Positions 44,768 through 53,882 of a DNA stretch of 64,000 bases are shown here, piece after piece (the stretch's first letter is position 1; each line of letters begins with the position of its first letter). The notes under the pieces are model-generated. The model was not told the origin of the DNA and searched no databases. It saw nothing but the letters and a program-made list of their open reading frames with translations. Position numbers and translations under genes: made by a program. The stretch is from CAMCXE01 sp046347475 (GTDB taxonomy: Bacteria; Pseudomonadota; Gammaproteobacteria; Pseudomonadales; Cellvibrionaceae): contig JAXMGD010000002.1 in assembly GCA_046347475.1 (NCBI GenBank), forward strand, positions 1 to 64,000, in the 5' to 3' direction.

Positions 44768-45319
44768 ATGGTCACTGGCCTCACTCCGATGATTCAGTCC
44801 TGTGTGCTGCACTTTGGCGAAATGGGCAGCCGTTGGGGCATCAACCGTACCGTGGGGCAAATGTATGCCCTGTTTGTCCTGAGCAAACAGCCCTTATGTG
44901 CGGAGCAAATCGCCGATTCCTTGGGATTTTCCCGCTCCAATGTCAGCATGGGGATTAAAGAATTACTCTCCTGGGAGCTTATTAAATTGCAACACCTGCC
45001 CGGCGAGCGTAAGGAGTTTTACAGCGCACCGGGGGATGTGTGGGATATAGCCAAAACCCTTATTGAACAGCGCCGCAAACGCGAAATTGACCCTACCCTT
45101 TCTACCCTGCGCAATTTATTGCTAGAAGCCCCCGCCAACGATGATGAGGCGTACGCCCAGCAGCGCATGCGAGACATGCACGAATTAATTGAAATGCTCA
45201 CCGTTTGGACCACAGAAATTCAGCGCCTGGACGCCTCTAACCTTTCTAAGCTGTCGAAATTAGGCAGCAATATAGGCAAGGTATTAAATATGAAAGACAA
45301 ACTATTAGGACGCTCGTGA
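44768..45319 (+). CDS. GbsR/MarR-type transcriptional regulator
   Basis: A 183-aa winged-helix protein of the GbsR family. A helix with HFGEMGSRWGINRTVGQMYALFVLS is followed by the DNA-binding unit PLCAEQIADSLGFSRSNVSMGIKELLSWELIKLQHLPGERKEFYSA and a C-terminal dimerisation helix region. A perfect palindrome lies just before its start, suggesting autoregulation. The cytochrome bd genes begin 139 bp downstream in the same direction, so it probably controls cydAB. The ligand is unknown. Confidence 0.9.
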   Translation: MVTGLTPMIQSCVLHFGEMGSRWGINRTVGQMYALFVLSKQPLCAEQIADSLGFSRSNVSMGIKELLSWELIKLQHLPGERKEFYSAPGDVWDIAKTLIEQRRKREIDPTLSTLRNLLLEAPANDDEAYAQQRMRDMHELIEMLTVWTTEIQRLDASNLSKLSKLGSNIGKVLNMKDKLLGRS

Positions 45320-45457
45320 TTGGAATTGCCCGTTGTGATTGTAACTTTTCCACTTCGAGCTTTTTATAACCTGGATCTGCTGATGAGTGGCACGCCCATG
45401 GCTCTGGCGCGTAAAAAATAGTGCCGCAAACCTTATGCAGTAATTGAGGAGGCCGCC

Positions 45458-46837
45458 ATGGTACTCGATACCCTTGTGTTATCGCGGATGCAGTTTGCCG
45501 CTAATATTTCCTTCCATATTTTATTCCCCAGCATCACCATCGCTCTAGGCTGGTTTTTATTTTATTTTAAATGGCAATACGCCCGCAGCCAGGATGAAGT
45601 CTGGATGCGTATTTACCGTTTTTGGGTGAAAATATTTGCCCTCACCTTTGCCCTAGGTGTGGTGAGTGGTATCACCATGAGTTTTCAATTCGGCACTAAT
45701 TGGCCGGGCTTTATGCAAAAGGTTGGCAATATTGCAGGCCCATTGCTCGGCTACGAAGTCTTAACAGCGTTTTTTTTGGAAGCTACATTTTTAGGCATTA
45801 TGCTGTTTGGCATCGGCAGGGTTTCTAACCGAGTCCATACCCTGGCGACTTTTTTAGTGGCCTTTGGCACCAGCCTTTCCGCCTTTTGGATTATTGCCCT
45901 TAATTCTTGGATGCAAACCCCCACCGGGTTTGAATTGCGCGATGGCGTGGCCTACCCGGTGGATTGGTGGGCGATTATTTTTAACCCTTCCATGCCCTAT
46001 CGTTTGGCCCATATGCTCACCGCCTCAGGCCTAACCGCAGGTTTTTTAATTGCGGGCGTGAGCGCCTATCGCATTTTAAAAGGCGATCCTAAACCTGCGC
46101 CGCGCAGAGCCTTAAAAATTGCTGCGTGTGCTAACAGCTTTCTAATTGTGGTGCAAATTATCCTCGGCGATTTACACGGCTTAAATACGCTGCAGCACCA
46201 ACCAGCCAAAATCGCCGCTATGGAAGGCGTGTGGCATACCGAACGCGGCGCGCCGCTGCTGTTATTTGCTATTCCCGATGCCAACACCCAAAGCAATTTA
46301 TTCGCCGTGCACATCCCCAAAATGGCCAGCCTTATTTTAACCCACGAGTTAGACGGCGAAATCAAAGGTTTAAATGAATTTCACGGCAGCGCGCCACCGG
46401 TAAAACCGCTATTTTTTGGCTTTCGAATAATGGTGGGCATAGGCGTATTAATGCTTGCGGTAGCTTGGTTGTGTGGCTTTTATTATTGGCGCCACAATGA
46501 ATTGCCTGCGTGGTTATTAAAAGTCTGCGTGGCCATGACGTTTTCCGGCTGGATTGCCACACTCGCCGGTTGGTATGTAACCGAAATTGGCCGCCAACCC
46601 TATTTAGTCAGCGGCGTGTTAAAAACCGCCGATGCCGTAACCCAGGTGGCCTCGGGCAATGTCGCGCTCTCATTGGTTATTTATGTCACGCTTTATTGCG
46701 CTCTATTATTTGCCTATATACGGACTATTTTTGTTATGGCCCGCAAAGCTGTGTTAGTAGATGCACCGGAAACTCTCGCCACACTGCAGGAGCAATTATT
46801 GGCTAACCCAGCCGTTAAAGGGGAGCAAATGGTATGA
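45458..46837 (+). CDS. cydA: Cytochrome bd-type quinol oxidase subunit I (CioA-like)
   Basis: A 459-aa membrane protein with nine expected helices, the catalytic subunit of a bd-type oxidase. The N-terminal RMQFAANISFHILFPSITIALGW carries the high-spin heme His. FGTNWPGFMQKVGNIAGPLLGYEV, the heme ligand region and the GRQPYLVSGVLKTADAV motif are present. The Q-loop (from GLNTLQHQPAKIAAMEGVW) is short, as in cyanide-insensitive CioA rather than E. coli CydA. GAGGAGG before the ATG is a strong ribosome binding site. The cydB start overlaps its end (ATGGTATGA). Confidence 0.95.
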   Translation: MVLDTLVLSRMQFAANISFHILFPSITIALGWFLFYFKWQYARSQDEVWMRIYRFWVKIFALTFALGVVSGITMSFQFGTNWPGFMQKVGNIAGPLLGYEVLTAFFLEATFLGIMLFGIGRVSNRVHTLATFLVAFGTSLSAFWIIALNSWMQTPTGFELRDGVAYPVDWWAIIFNPSMPYRLAHMLTASGLTAGFLIAGVSAYRILKGDPKPAPRRALKIAACANSFLIVVQIILGDLHGLNTLQHQPAKIAAMEGVWHTERGAPLLLFAIPDANTQSNLFAVHIPKMASLILTHELDGEIKGLNEFHGSAPPVKPLFFGFRIMVGIGVLMLAVAWLCGFYYWRHNELPAWLLKVCVAMTFSGWIATLAGWYVTEIGRQPYLVSGVLKTADAVTQVASGNVALSLVIYVTLYCALLFAYIRTIFVMARKAVLVDAPETLATLQEQLLANPAVKGEQMV

Positions 46838-47871
46838 ACGAGCTAAGCCTTGCCAGCGGCAGCGCCTATTGGTTGCCGGTTATTTTTAGCGGCCTCATGG
46901 TATTGGCCTTTTTTATTTACGCCATTTTAGATGGCTATGATTTAGGTGTGGGCATTTTATTGCCCCTGCAGCATGAACCCCAGCGGGATATTATGATTGC
47001 CTCGATCGGGCCTTTTTGGGATGCCAACGAAACCTGGTTGGTGCTCGGGGTAGGCATTATGTTAATCGCCTTCCCGGCAGCCCATAGTCTGGTGTTATTT
47101 CATTTGTACCTGCCGGTAACAATTATGCTGGCGGGTTTAATACTGCGCGGCGTCGCCTTTGATTTTCGTGCCAAGGCGCCGCAGGATCACAAAACCCTCT
47201 GGGATCGTTTATTTAAACTCGGCTCACTCTTAGCCACCCTCGCCCAGGGTTATATGTTAGGTATTTATGTGATGGGGTTTGAAGTGAGCCTATGGGCCTA
47301 TTTATTTGCCTGTTTAAGCGCTATTTGTGTGACCGCCGGTTACAGCTTTATCGGTGGCGCTTGGTTAGTGATGAAAACCGAAGGCGAGCTGCAACAGCGG
47401 GCTGTGGTTTGGACGCGCCGATGCGGCTATTTAACCGCCCTAGGAATAGGCTTGGTAAGTGTTGTCAACCCGTTAATTAGCCCGGCGATTTTTGCAAAAT
47501 GGTTTAGCAGTTCAAACTGGCTTTTTTTATTAATAATTCCCATCTTGTGCGGCGGATTATTCCTGGCCGTGATGATTTTTTTACGCCGTTTTGGCCGCAG
47601 TGAAGAGAACCACCAGCGTCTTGAACCCCTAAGCTGGGCGCCGTTTGTAGCTGTTGCCGGTATTTTCTTACTGTGTTTTATCGGCTTATCCATTAGCTTT
47701 TTCCCTTATATAGTGCCCAATCAATTAACCATTTGGCAGGCCGCCAGCGCTGCAGAATCACTGCAGTTTATTCTGTACGGCGTAATCCTGGTGCTGCCCA
47801 CCATAGTGCTCTATACCCTATTTGCCTACCGGATTTTTTGGGGCAAGGCGACGCAATTGAAGTACTACTAA
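46834..47871 (+). CDS. cydB: Cytochrome bd-type quinol oxidase subunit II (CioB-like)
   Basis: A 345-aa partner of the oxidase with eight to nine membrane helices. Family motifs include FYAILDGYDLGVGILLPL-like FIYAILDGYDLGVGILLPL, IGPFWDANETWLVLGVGIMLIAFP and RGVAFDFRAKA. It overlaps cydA by four bases (ATGA type), indicating translational coupling. No cydX-like small gene was noticed before the terminator at 47925; bd oxidases of the Cio type often lack it. Confidence 0.95.
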   Translation: MNELSLASGSAYWLPVIFSGLMVLAFFIYAILDGYDLGVGILLPLQHEPQRDIMIASIGPFWDANETWLVLGVGIMLIAFPAAHSLVLFHLYLPVTIMLAGLILRGVAFDFRAKAPQDHKTLWDRLFKLGSLLATLAQGYMLGIYVMGFEVSLWAYLFACLSAICVTAGYSFIGGAWLVMKTEGELQQRAVVWTRRCGYLTALGIGLVSVVNPLISPAIFAKWFSSSNWLFLLIIPILCGGLFLAVMIFLRRFGRSEENHQRLEPLSWAPFVAVAGIFLLCFIGLSISFFPYIVPNQLTIWQAASAAESLQFILYGVILVLPTIVLYTLFAYRIFWGKATQLKYY

Positions 47872-47924
47872 CCCTTTGGGTGACTCGATTAAAAACCTGC
47901 AGAGTATTTATTTGCAGTCAGACA

Positions 47925-47946
47925 AGCCCGCATGCGGGCTTTTTTA
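47925..47946 (+). terminator. Rho-independent terminator after cydB
   Basis: AGCCCGCATGCGGGCT, a perfect 16-bp palindrome, followed by five T. It separates the oxidase genes from the DUF3592-type genes. Confidence 0.9.
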
Positions 47947-47986
47947 TTATTATGGACAGGCCACCCCCACAACAAGGAAACCCTCT

Positions 47987-49126
47987 ATGCCACCTCCCAA
48001 CAGGAAAAAACGCTCCTGGGGCCTGATACTTTTTTCCCTGCCGTTCGCAGCCGTGGGCATTGGCCTATTGGTGTTTAGCATAATACCCACGTTTTACGAT
48101 GTGCTGCGCATGTCGAGCTGGCCCTCCACCCAAGCTGAACTAGTACACCTAGAGCTCACCACCAATAGTGATTCAAATGATTCACCTTCTTATAAGGTCC
48201 AGGCGCGTTATCGCTACCAAGTTGACGGGGTTTATTACAACAACGATCGGGTTGCCATCAGTATATTTGATGCAGATTTTTATCCCGTAGAATTGAGCAA
48301 CAACCTTAAAGCTTCATTCGATGCAAAAAAGCCCATTACTATCTGGTATAACCTCGATTACCCAGAAGATTCCATTATTAATCGAACACTCGGGCTCAAA
48401 AATATTCTAATCCAAATCACTTTAGCTATTGGTATGCTTATCTGCGGTATCGGCGTAATAGTTATGGATTGGCGCAGCCGCAATGAGTCAAAGCACCATT
48501 TTACAAGTGGCTCTGCGCCATGGCTTCATCATCGCCCTTGGCGCACACACACCATTCGCTCCGATTTTAAAAACAACCTTTGGGACGCATGGATCTATAA
48601 CCTACTCTGGAACGGATGTTCACTCACGCTCGCGATTTTTCTAGCACCAAAAAGTTATACAAATGGCGACTATTTGGCTTTGTTTTTTATTTTACTGTTT
48701 CCAACAATAGGCCTCATTTTTTGGATTTGGGCATTTCGCGTAACAATCACGCTTTTGAGGCAGGGTGACCCGTTGCTCTATATGCACACTTATCCAGGTG
48801 TGATCGGCGGCGAACTGAGCGGTAGTCTCCATGTGAATCACATCAAACCACAAAAGTTTAAAATAAGAATTAGCTGTTTAAGCATTAACCGCAGCCATGA
48901 TAACACCGTAGAAATACCTATTTGGACTAGAGAAGTGATCAGCGAAATTGAAACCGACTCTAACAGGCGGCGCCTAAGCTTTCGATTCGATATCCCAAGT
49001 CAGTTACCAAAATCCGACCCACCTAAGACGATGGGAAGTTACTACGCATGGACGATTGCAATTGAGAGCCTTGATGCGTCTCCGCCTTTTACCAGGCAAT
49101 ATACTGTACCTGTATTTGCACCGTAG
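47987..49126 (+). CDS. DUF3592-type membrane protein, paralogue 1
   Basis: A 379-aa protein of unknown function. It has one N-terminal membrane helix (GLILFSLPFAAVGIGLLVFSII), an extracytoplasmic segment with the DUF3592 pattern (WPSTQAELVHLEL...YKVQARYRYQVDGVYYNNDRVAI...PITIWYNLDYPEDSII), a second helix (ILIQITLAIGMLICGIGVIV), two more helices (about 215-275) and a C-terminal beta-rich region ending FTRQYTVPVFAP. The start at 47987 has AAGGAAA six bases upstream; a longer frame would run back through the cydB terminator. It is the first of three tandem paralogues. Confidence 0.83.
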   Translation: MPPPNRKKRSWGLILFSLPFAAVGIGLLVFSIIPTFYDVLRMSSWPSTQAELVHLELTTNSDSNDSPSYKVQARYRYQVDGVYYNNDRVAISIFDADFYPVELSNNLKASFDAKKPITIWYNLDYPEDSIINRTLGLKNILIQITLAIGMLICGIGVIVMDWRSRNESKHHFTSGSAPWLHHRPWRTHTIRSDFKNNLWDAWIYNLLWNGCSLTLAIFLAPKSYTNGDYLALFFILLFPTIGLIFWIWAFRVTITLLRQGDPLLYMHTYPGVIGGELSGSLHVNHIKPQKFKIRISCLSINRSHDNTVEIPIWTREVISEIETDSNRRRLSFRFDIPSQLPKSDPPKTMGSYYAWTIAIESLDASPPFTRQYTVPVFAP

Positions 49127-49196
49127 GATTTTAAAAGCTCCTCTGAAAATCAACTTTTACCACCATAGAAAAAATTAATTTGAATGGATACGACCA

Positions 49197-50921
49197 ATGT
49201 CAGACTCAAAAACCAAACCCAAGCGTTCTTGGTTCCTTATAATTTTTTCTTTACCATTTGCAGGCGTGGGCATTGGCCTATTGGTGTTTAGCATAATACC
49301 CACGTTTTACGATGTGCTGCGCATGTCCAGCTGGCCCTCCACCCAGGCAGAATTAGTTTTTGCGGAACTGGACACGCAGAGAGGCTCAAAATCCACAACC
49401 TATTTAGCGAGGGCGCGTTATAGCTATCAGATAAATGGCGTCTATTACACCAATGATCGGGTAGCCATCAGTAACCGCAGCGATAATATAGGCTCGTTTC
49501 AAGAGGATTTAGGTTATAGGCTTGAGGCAGCCTTTGCGGCCAAAAAACCCATCGAGATTTGGTACAACCCCGAGGACCCACAGGATGCCATTATCGATCG
49601 GTCTTTACGGGTGGGGTTGTTATTTTTTAAGTTAATTTTTGTTGTGGTATTTGGCGGTGCGGGGATTGGCTTGCTGTTATTTGCCTGGCGGCAAAAAAAT
49701 GACTATGTACACAGCCACAAAGGGTTGGAGGCGCCCTGGCTTAATTACCCGGCCTGGGCGGATAACAAAATTCGCTCTGCACAAAAATCAATAGTTAAGT
49801 TCACCTGGTTTTTTGCCGATATTTGGAATGCGATTTCCCTACCCTTAAGTATTTTTGTGGTGCCTGACAACCTTGCTCGCGGCAACTATGTGGCGCTTAT
49901 TGCATTGATATTTCCTATTGTAGGTTTGGGGCTGCTGCGCTGGGCTATTAAGACGACTGCAGATTTTCGCCGCTATGGGGACCCGGTTTTGATGTTGGAT
50001 CCCTTCCCCGGTTCTATTGGCGGAGATTTTGGTGGCTGTGTTGAAATACCCTGCGCCCAGCAGGCAAATTTTAATTTAACCCTCACCTGTTTGAACGTTA
50101 AACCCAATTATGGCAGTGATAACGAAACCTTAGAAACACCTATTTGGCAGATAGAGGGCGCCAGCGCGCTCACCCCAACCCTACGCGGGGGCACTTTGTA
50201 TTTTCGCTTTAGCATCCCTGATCATTTGCCTTCATCAGAGCCGCCCCAACCAAAACACAATTATATTAAATGGCGATTAGACATTGAGTGTGAGCACATT
50301 GAGCCTCAGTTTTCCCGCCAGTATGAAGTGCCGGTTTTTGCTACTGGCGAAACCGCGCGTTTTGCACTCGCAGATGCCCAGCAGCATCCTATGATGGCCA
50401 AACAACAAGCTGCAGATACACAAAGCGCATTAAATATTGCAATTGAGCCCGACGGAGTAATTATCAAACGCGGTTATGGGCACAACGCGCGGGCAATAAC
50501 GCCGCTACTCCTATTTGGTATTATTTTTATTGCCGTTGGGAGTTTTTTTCTCCATGTAGGCGCGCCGGTGTTTTTACCCTATATTTTTATTTTGATTGGC
50601 GCTGTTGCTGCGGCGGGCTGTTTACACTCCCTACTGCATAAACAAACGGTACGCATAAACGCTGACGGCATTATGCTTGAGAAACGTTATTTAGGATTAT
50701 TTTCTGTTCAGCAATTTATTCAGCGGGAAAAAATTCAGTACCTGGCGTTAAAGCAGAGTTATTCAACACAACATCAGGGCAAATATAAAACCTTTTACAA
50801 GCTGCAAGCCTGTTTAGTAATGGGCAAACCCGTCCCAATTACCGGCTCAATTCCGGGTGAGGCGGCGGCTAAATATTGGTTGGAGCGCATTTGCACACTC
50901 ACGGGCTTTGGCTATCGTTAG
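49197..50921 (+). CDS. DUF3592-type membrane protein, paralogue 2, with C-terminal extension
   Basis: A 574-aa protein. Residues 1-395 are homologous throughout to paralogue 1 (same helix, FYDVLRMSSWPSTQAEL, RYSYQINGVYYTNDRVAI, IEIWYNPEDPQDAIID, FPGSIGGDFGG, QYEVPVFA). The extra 180 residues hold two further membrane helices (ITPLLLFGIIFIAVGSFFLHV, YIFILIGAVAAAGCLHSLL) and a PH-like beta domain (TVRINADGIMLEKRYLGLFSVQQFIQREKIQYLAL). An 81-bp stretch of the gene (49265-49345) is almost identical to paralogue 1 while the surroundings are diverged. Function unknown. Confidence 0.85.
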   Translation: MSDSKTKPKRSWFLIIFSLPFAGVGIGLLVFSIIPTFYDVLRMSSWPSTQAELVFAELDTQRGSKSTTYLARARYSYQINGVYYTNDRVAISNRSDNIGSFQEDLGYRLEAAFAAKKPIEIWYNPEDPQDAIIDRSLRVGLLFFKLIFVVVFGGAGIGLLLFAWRQKNDYVHSHKGLEAPWLNYPAWADNKIRSAQKSIVKFTWFFADIWNAISLPLSIFVVPDNLARGNYVALIALIFPIVGLGLLRWAIKTTADFRRYGDPVLMLDPFPGSIGGDFGGCVEIPCAQQANFNLTLTCLNVKPNYGSDNETLETPIWQIEGASALTPTLRGGTLYFRFSIPDHLPSSEPPQPKHNYIKWRLDIECEHIEPQFSRQYEVPVFATGETARFALADAQQHPMMAKQQAADTQSALNIAIEPDGVIIKRGYGHNARAITPLLLFGIIFIAVGSFFLHVGAPVFLPYIFILIGAVAAAGCLHSLLHKQTVRINADGIMLEKRYLGLFSVQQFIQREKIQYLALKQSYSTQHQGKYKTFYKLQACLVMGKPVPITGSIPGEAAAKYWLERICTLTGFGYR

Positions 50922-51057
50922 CCGAAGATAAATTCGGCCTTATTTACTCGTAGTGTCAAGAAAATGGCAAAATTCAGAGCTAGACAATTGTAAACTTTTA
51001 AATCATTCAAAACTCGCAAACGCATGCGATCATCCCTTATATAAAACACAGTAACCT

Positions 51058-52224
51058 ATGTCACTGATAGATAAGAGACACAACAAAAAGCACATTACGT
51101 TTGGATTGGCATTTATTACTCTCGGCATTCTAGTTGCTGCATTTAAATTGTCACCGAGAGTCCTAGAGCGAATCCATATGGCATGGTGGATGCCCGTTCA
51201 AGCCACGTTAATTGAGGTTGTACTTGAATCTCAGCCGGACCATCGAGGGCTAACACGCTTCAATATTGAAGCCAAATACACCTACACTTTTAATAAGACT
51301 CAATATATAAGCTCCAGAGTGACGGAACGATTTCACCCTCAGCAATTGGGCAAGCAGCTTATGCAGGATTTCAGCAGTAACACCCCCATTACCATTTGGT
51401 TAGACCCCAAAAACCCCGACAATTCAATAATCGATAAATCTGCCGCCGAAGGTATTGCGTTACTTTTAGGTGTATGCGTGTTGTTATTCACCGCCGGTAT
51501 ATTATTCATAGCGTTCGCTAAGGCTGAAGAGACCAAAACTATTAGCCCATCAATAGTTACACATGCTCGGCTACATAACAGCGACTGGACAAGCAACAGA
51601 ATAAAACCTCGACAATTTAATGGCTTAATTATCTCGATTTTAGTAGCAGTTATTTATAACGCTATTTTTCTATCTGTATACGCGTCTGTTTTCTATGCAA
51701 TAGCCGATGGTAATCTGATCTCTATACTGGGCTTAATAATACCCGCCATAGGCGTTGCGCTTAGCATCTGGGCGGTCCGCAACATTATTGAATTTTTAAA
51801 GTTTGGTGGCTGCACATTAGAGATGTCACCTTTTCCTGGGAAAATTGGCGGATATTTTGGCGCCAGGGTGAACATCCCCATGCGAGCTGACCAAGCGATA
51901 TCACTGGCGATTCACTTAAGTTGTATAAAAAACCTTAGACGGGGCGTAAGAATCAAAGCTGAGAATAAACTGATACTTTGGTGTTCTGAAAATAGTGTAG
52001 TGATCAAACCAGGAACCAATGATCGCAGCCTGCACTTCCGCATACGACTGCCAGCGGGGCTACCCGCCTCTGATTTAAACCATCACGCCAATTCCTGTGT
52101 ATGGCTGCTTGAATTGCGTTCACAACCCGACTTTTACCGCAGCTATGTCGTACCTGTATATCCAAATGAAGATTCAAACACACCGCCCAATTCAACCCAT
52201 GAGATTAATTTGATGAACAACTAA
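51058..52224 (+). CDS. DUF3592-type membrane protein, paralogue 3
   Basis: A 388-aa protein with the same plan as paralogue 1: an N-terminal helix (ITFGLAFITLGILVAAF), the DUF3592 segment (WWMPVQATLIEVVLES...IEAKYTYTFNKTQYISSRV...PITIWLDPKNPDNSIID), further helices (GIALLLGVCVLLFTAGILFIAF; FNGLIISILVAVIYNAIFLSVYASVFYAI) and a C-terminal beta region with FPGKIGGYFGARVNIP and YVVPVYP. It is the most diverged of the three and has an AT-richer leader. A 136-bp gap separates it from paralogue 2. Tandem duplication is evident; function unknown. Confidence 0.82.
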   Translation: MSLIDKRHNKKHITFGLAFITLGILVAAFKLSPRVLERIHMAWWMPVQATLIEVVLESQPDHRGLTRFNIEAKYTYTFNKTQYISSRVTERFHPQQLGKQLMQDFSSNTPITIWLDPKNPDNSIIDKSAAEGIALLLGVCVLLFTAGILFIAFAKAEETKTISPSIVTHARLHNSDWTSNRIKPRQFNGLIISILVAVIYNAIFLSVYASVFYAIADGNLISILGLIIPAIGVALSIWAVRNIIEFLKFGGCTLEMSPFPGKIGGYFGARVNIPMRADQAISLAIHLSCIKNLRRGVRIKAENKLILWCSENSVVIKPGTNDRSLHFRIRLPAGLPASDLNHHANSCVWLLELRSQPDFYRSYVVPVYPNEDSNTPPNSTHEINLMNN

Positions 52225-52422
52225 ATTTGTGTGCTGGCACCAATTAGGTTCAAAATATTTTGCGTTGCACCATTAGTATTCACTAGTTAGTTCAATACCA
52301 CCTCTATTTTCGACTTAGTACGCCAAAATACTGATGGCCCAGCACTTGCTTTGAGACAAGTTACAGGGCATTCTTGGCAAAGATGAATGCGCAGGTTACT
52401 TACCTGACCTGATTCAACCAAT

Positions 52423-52598
52423 GGATGGCTAGGGTTCCGATTCGTTTTTGCGGTGCATAATTTTGTGCGGTAAAGAATGAGTGCTGGTCCGAGAGCTATC
52501 GACCTTGGATAGGGATGTGGATGTGTTTTTAACACTGGGCAAACCCAGTTTAAAAACACAACCAAGGTTACACGGCGGGACAAAAACCCGGGAGGACA
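52423..52598 (+). ncRNA. Guanidine-I (ykkC class) riboswitch
   Basis: The conserved guanidine-I segments are present in order: GGCTAGGGTTCCGATTCG (52427-52444), CTGGTCCGAGAG (about 52484-52495), then ACACGGCGGGACAAAAACCC and GGGAGGAC (52570-52595). A variable stem (GTGTTTTTAA...TTAAAAACAC, near 52520-52558) lies between them. It sits just upstream of a transport and carboxylase locus of the kind this riboswitch controls in many bacteria, where guanidine binding turns expression on. Confidence 0.93.
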
Positions 52599-52602
52599 AT
52601 GC

Positions 52603-52629
52603 CCTAAAACCCTAGCTATAGGTTTTAGG
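52603..52629 (+). promoter_or_regulatory. Hairpin in the riboswitch expression platform
   Basis: CCTAAAACC and GGTTTTAGG form a 9-bp stem around CTAGCTATA right after the aptamer. The sequence AACCCTAGC (52608-52616), half in the stem and half in the loop, is an exact complement of GCTAGGGTT (52428-52436) at the aptamer's 5' side. The two pairings exclude each other, as expected of a switch. No long T-run follows, so termination is not obvious. Confidence 0.6.
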
Positions 52630-52692
52630 ATTGTGGGCGCATGCGCCAAGCGTGCCTTTAGCCCTTACCTCTCACTGACTGGAGTTTTGTCC

Positions 52693-53793
52693 ATGCAATT
52701 GCCTTTTCTCGCCCGTCGTTTTTCCCCGCTTTTTGATTCCCTGCCGAAATTATCTCTGCGTGTGCTGAGCCTTCCGCTGCTGGCGCTGGCGCTGCTGGGT
52801 ACGTCTGCGCCTGTTTTAGCCAAGGATAAATTTAAAGTCTGCTGGACCATTTATGTCGGTTGGATGCCCTGGGGGTATGGGGAGCAAACCGGCATAGTGA
52901 AAAAATGGGCAAAAAAATACAACATTGATATTGATGTAGTGCAAATCAATGATTATGTGGAATCCATCAACCAATACACGGCGGGTGGTTTTGATGGCTG
53001 TACCATGACTAATATGGACGCGCTGACCATTCCTGCCGTGGGCGGCGTGGATTCTACGGCGTTAATTGTGGGGGATTTTTCCAACGGTAACGATGCCGTC
53101 ATTTTAAAAAATAAAAGTGACTTAAAAGATATTAAAGGCCAAAAGGTTAATTTGGTGGAGTTAAGTGTTTCCCACTATTTATTGGCCCGCGCGTTGGAAT
53201 CGGTAAAACTCAGTGAAAAAGATGTAAAAGTGGTGAACACCTCGGATGCGGATATGGTGGCCACCTACAGCACTAAAGACGTGACAGCGGTAACCACTTG
53301 GAACCCCTTAGTGGGGGAGATTCTGGCCATTCCCGGCGCGAAAAAAGTATTTGATTCCTCACAAATCCCCGGCGAAATTATCGACCTGATGGTGGTGAAC
53401 AGCAAAACCCTGCAGGAAAACCCGAATCTTGGTAAAGCCTTAGTGGGCGCTTGGTATGAAATTCTCGATAAATTAGCCACCGATAAAGCCGCCAAAGAAG
53501 CCATGGCCAAAGCCTCCGCTACCAATGTAGCCGGTTTTGATGCGCAATTAGCTTCCACCAAATTATTTTATAAACCCGCTGAAGCAGTGGCCTTTACACA
53601 AAGCGCCGACCTGAAAAAAACCATGGAAACCGTAGCCAAATTTAGTTTTGAGCACGGCATTTTAGGCCAGGGTGCTAAATCCGCCACGGCTATTGGCATT
53701 CAAACCCCCGCCGGTGTTTATGGCGATGAGAAAAATATCAAATTGCGTTTTGACCCCAGCTTTATGCAGATGGCCCAGGACGGCAAGCTTTAA
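52693..53793 (+). CDS. ABC transporter periplasmic binding protein of the guanidine/urea carboxylase locus
   Basis: A 366-aa exported binding protein of the NitT/TauT type, related to the family found beside urea-carboxylase-like genes. A signal peptide (LRVLSLPLLALALLGTSAPVLAKDK) precedes the mature start FKVCWTIYVGWMPWGYGEQTGIVKKW. Ligand-site candidates are NQYTAGGFDGCTMTNMDAL and VGDFSNGNDAV. A start at 52693 is preferred over 52633: it has GGAG nine bases upstream and puts the signal peptide at the N-terminus. By context it binds guanidine or a related compound. Confidence 0.9.
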   Translation: MQLPFLARRFSPLFDSLPKLSLRVLSLPLLALALLGTSAPVLAKDKFKVCWTIYVGWMPWGYGEQTGIVKKWAKKYNIDIDVVQINDYVESINQYTAGGFDGCTMTNMDALTIPAVGGVDSTALIVGDFSNGNDAVILKNKSDLKDIKGQKVNLVELSVSHYLLARALESVKLSEKDVKVVNTSDADMVATYSTKDVTAVTTWNPLVGEILAIPGAKKVFDSSQIPGEIIDLMVVNSKTLQENPNLGKALVGAWYEILDKLATDKAAKEAMAKASATNVAGFDAQLASTKLFYKPAEAVAFTQSADLKKTMETVAKFSFEHGILGQGAKSATAIGIQTPAGVYGDEKNIKLRFDPSFMQMAQDGKL

Positions 53794-53882
53794 CGGCCGC
53801 AGCAGGGTTTAACCCACTGCATTTAATGAGCAGGCACAGCACTGCGCTGTGCCCATTTTTGCCTTTATAAGCGGGTTCTTTT

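Noticed and set aside
52287..52649. 120-codon minus-strand frame
   Set aside because: Antisense to the guanidine-I riboswitch; the conserved RNA explains the sequence.
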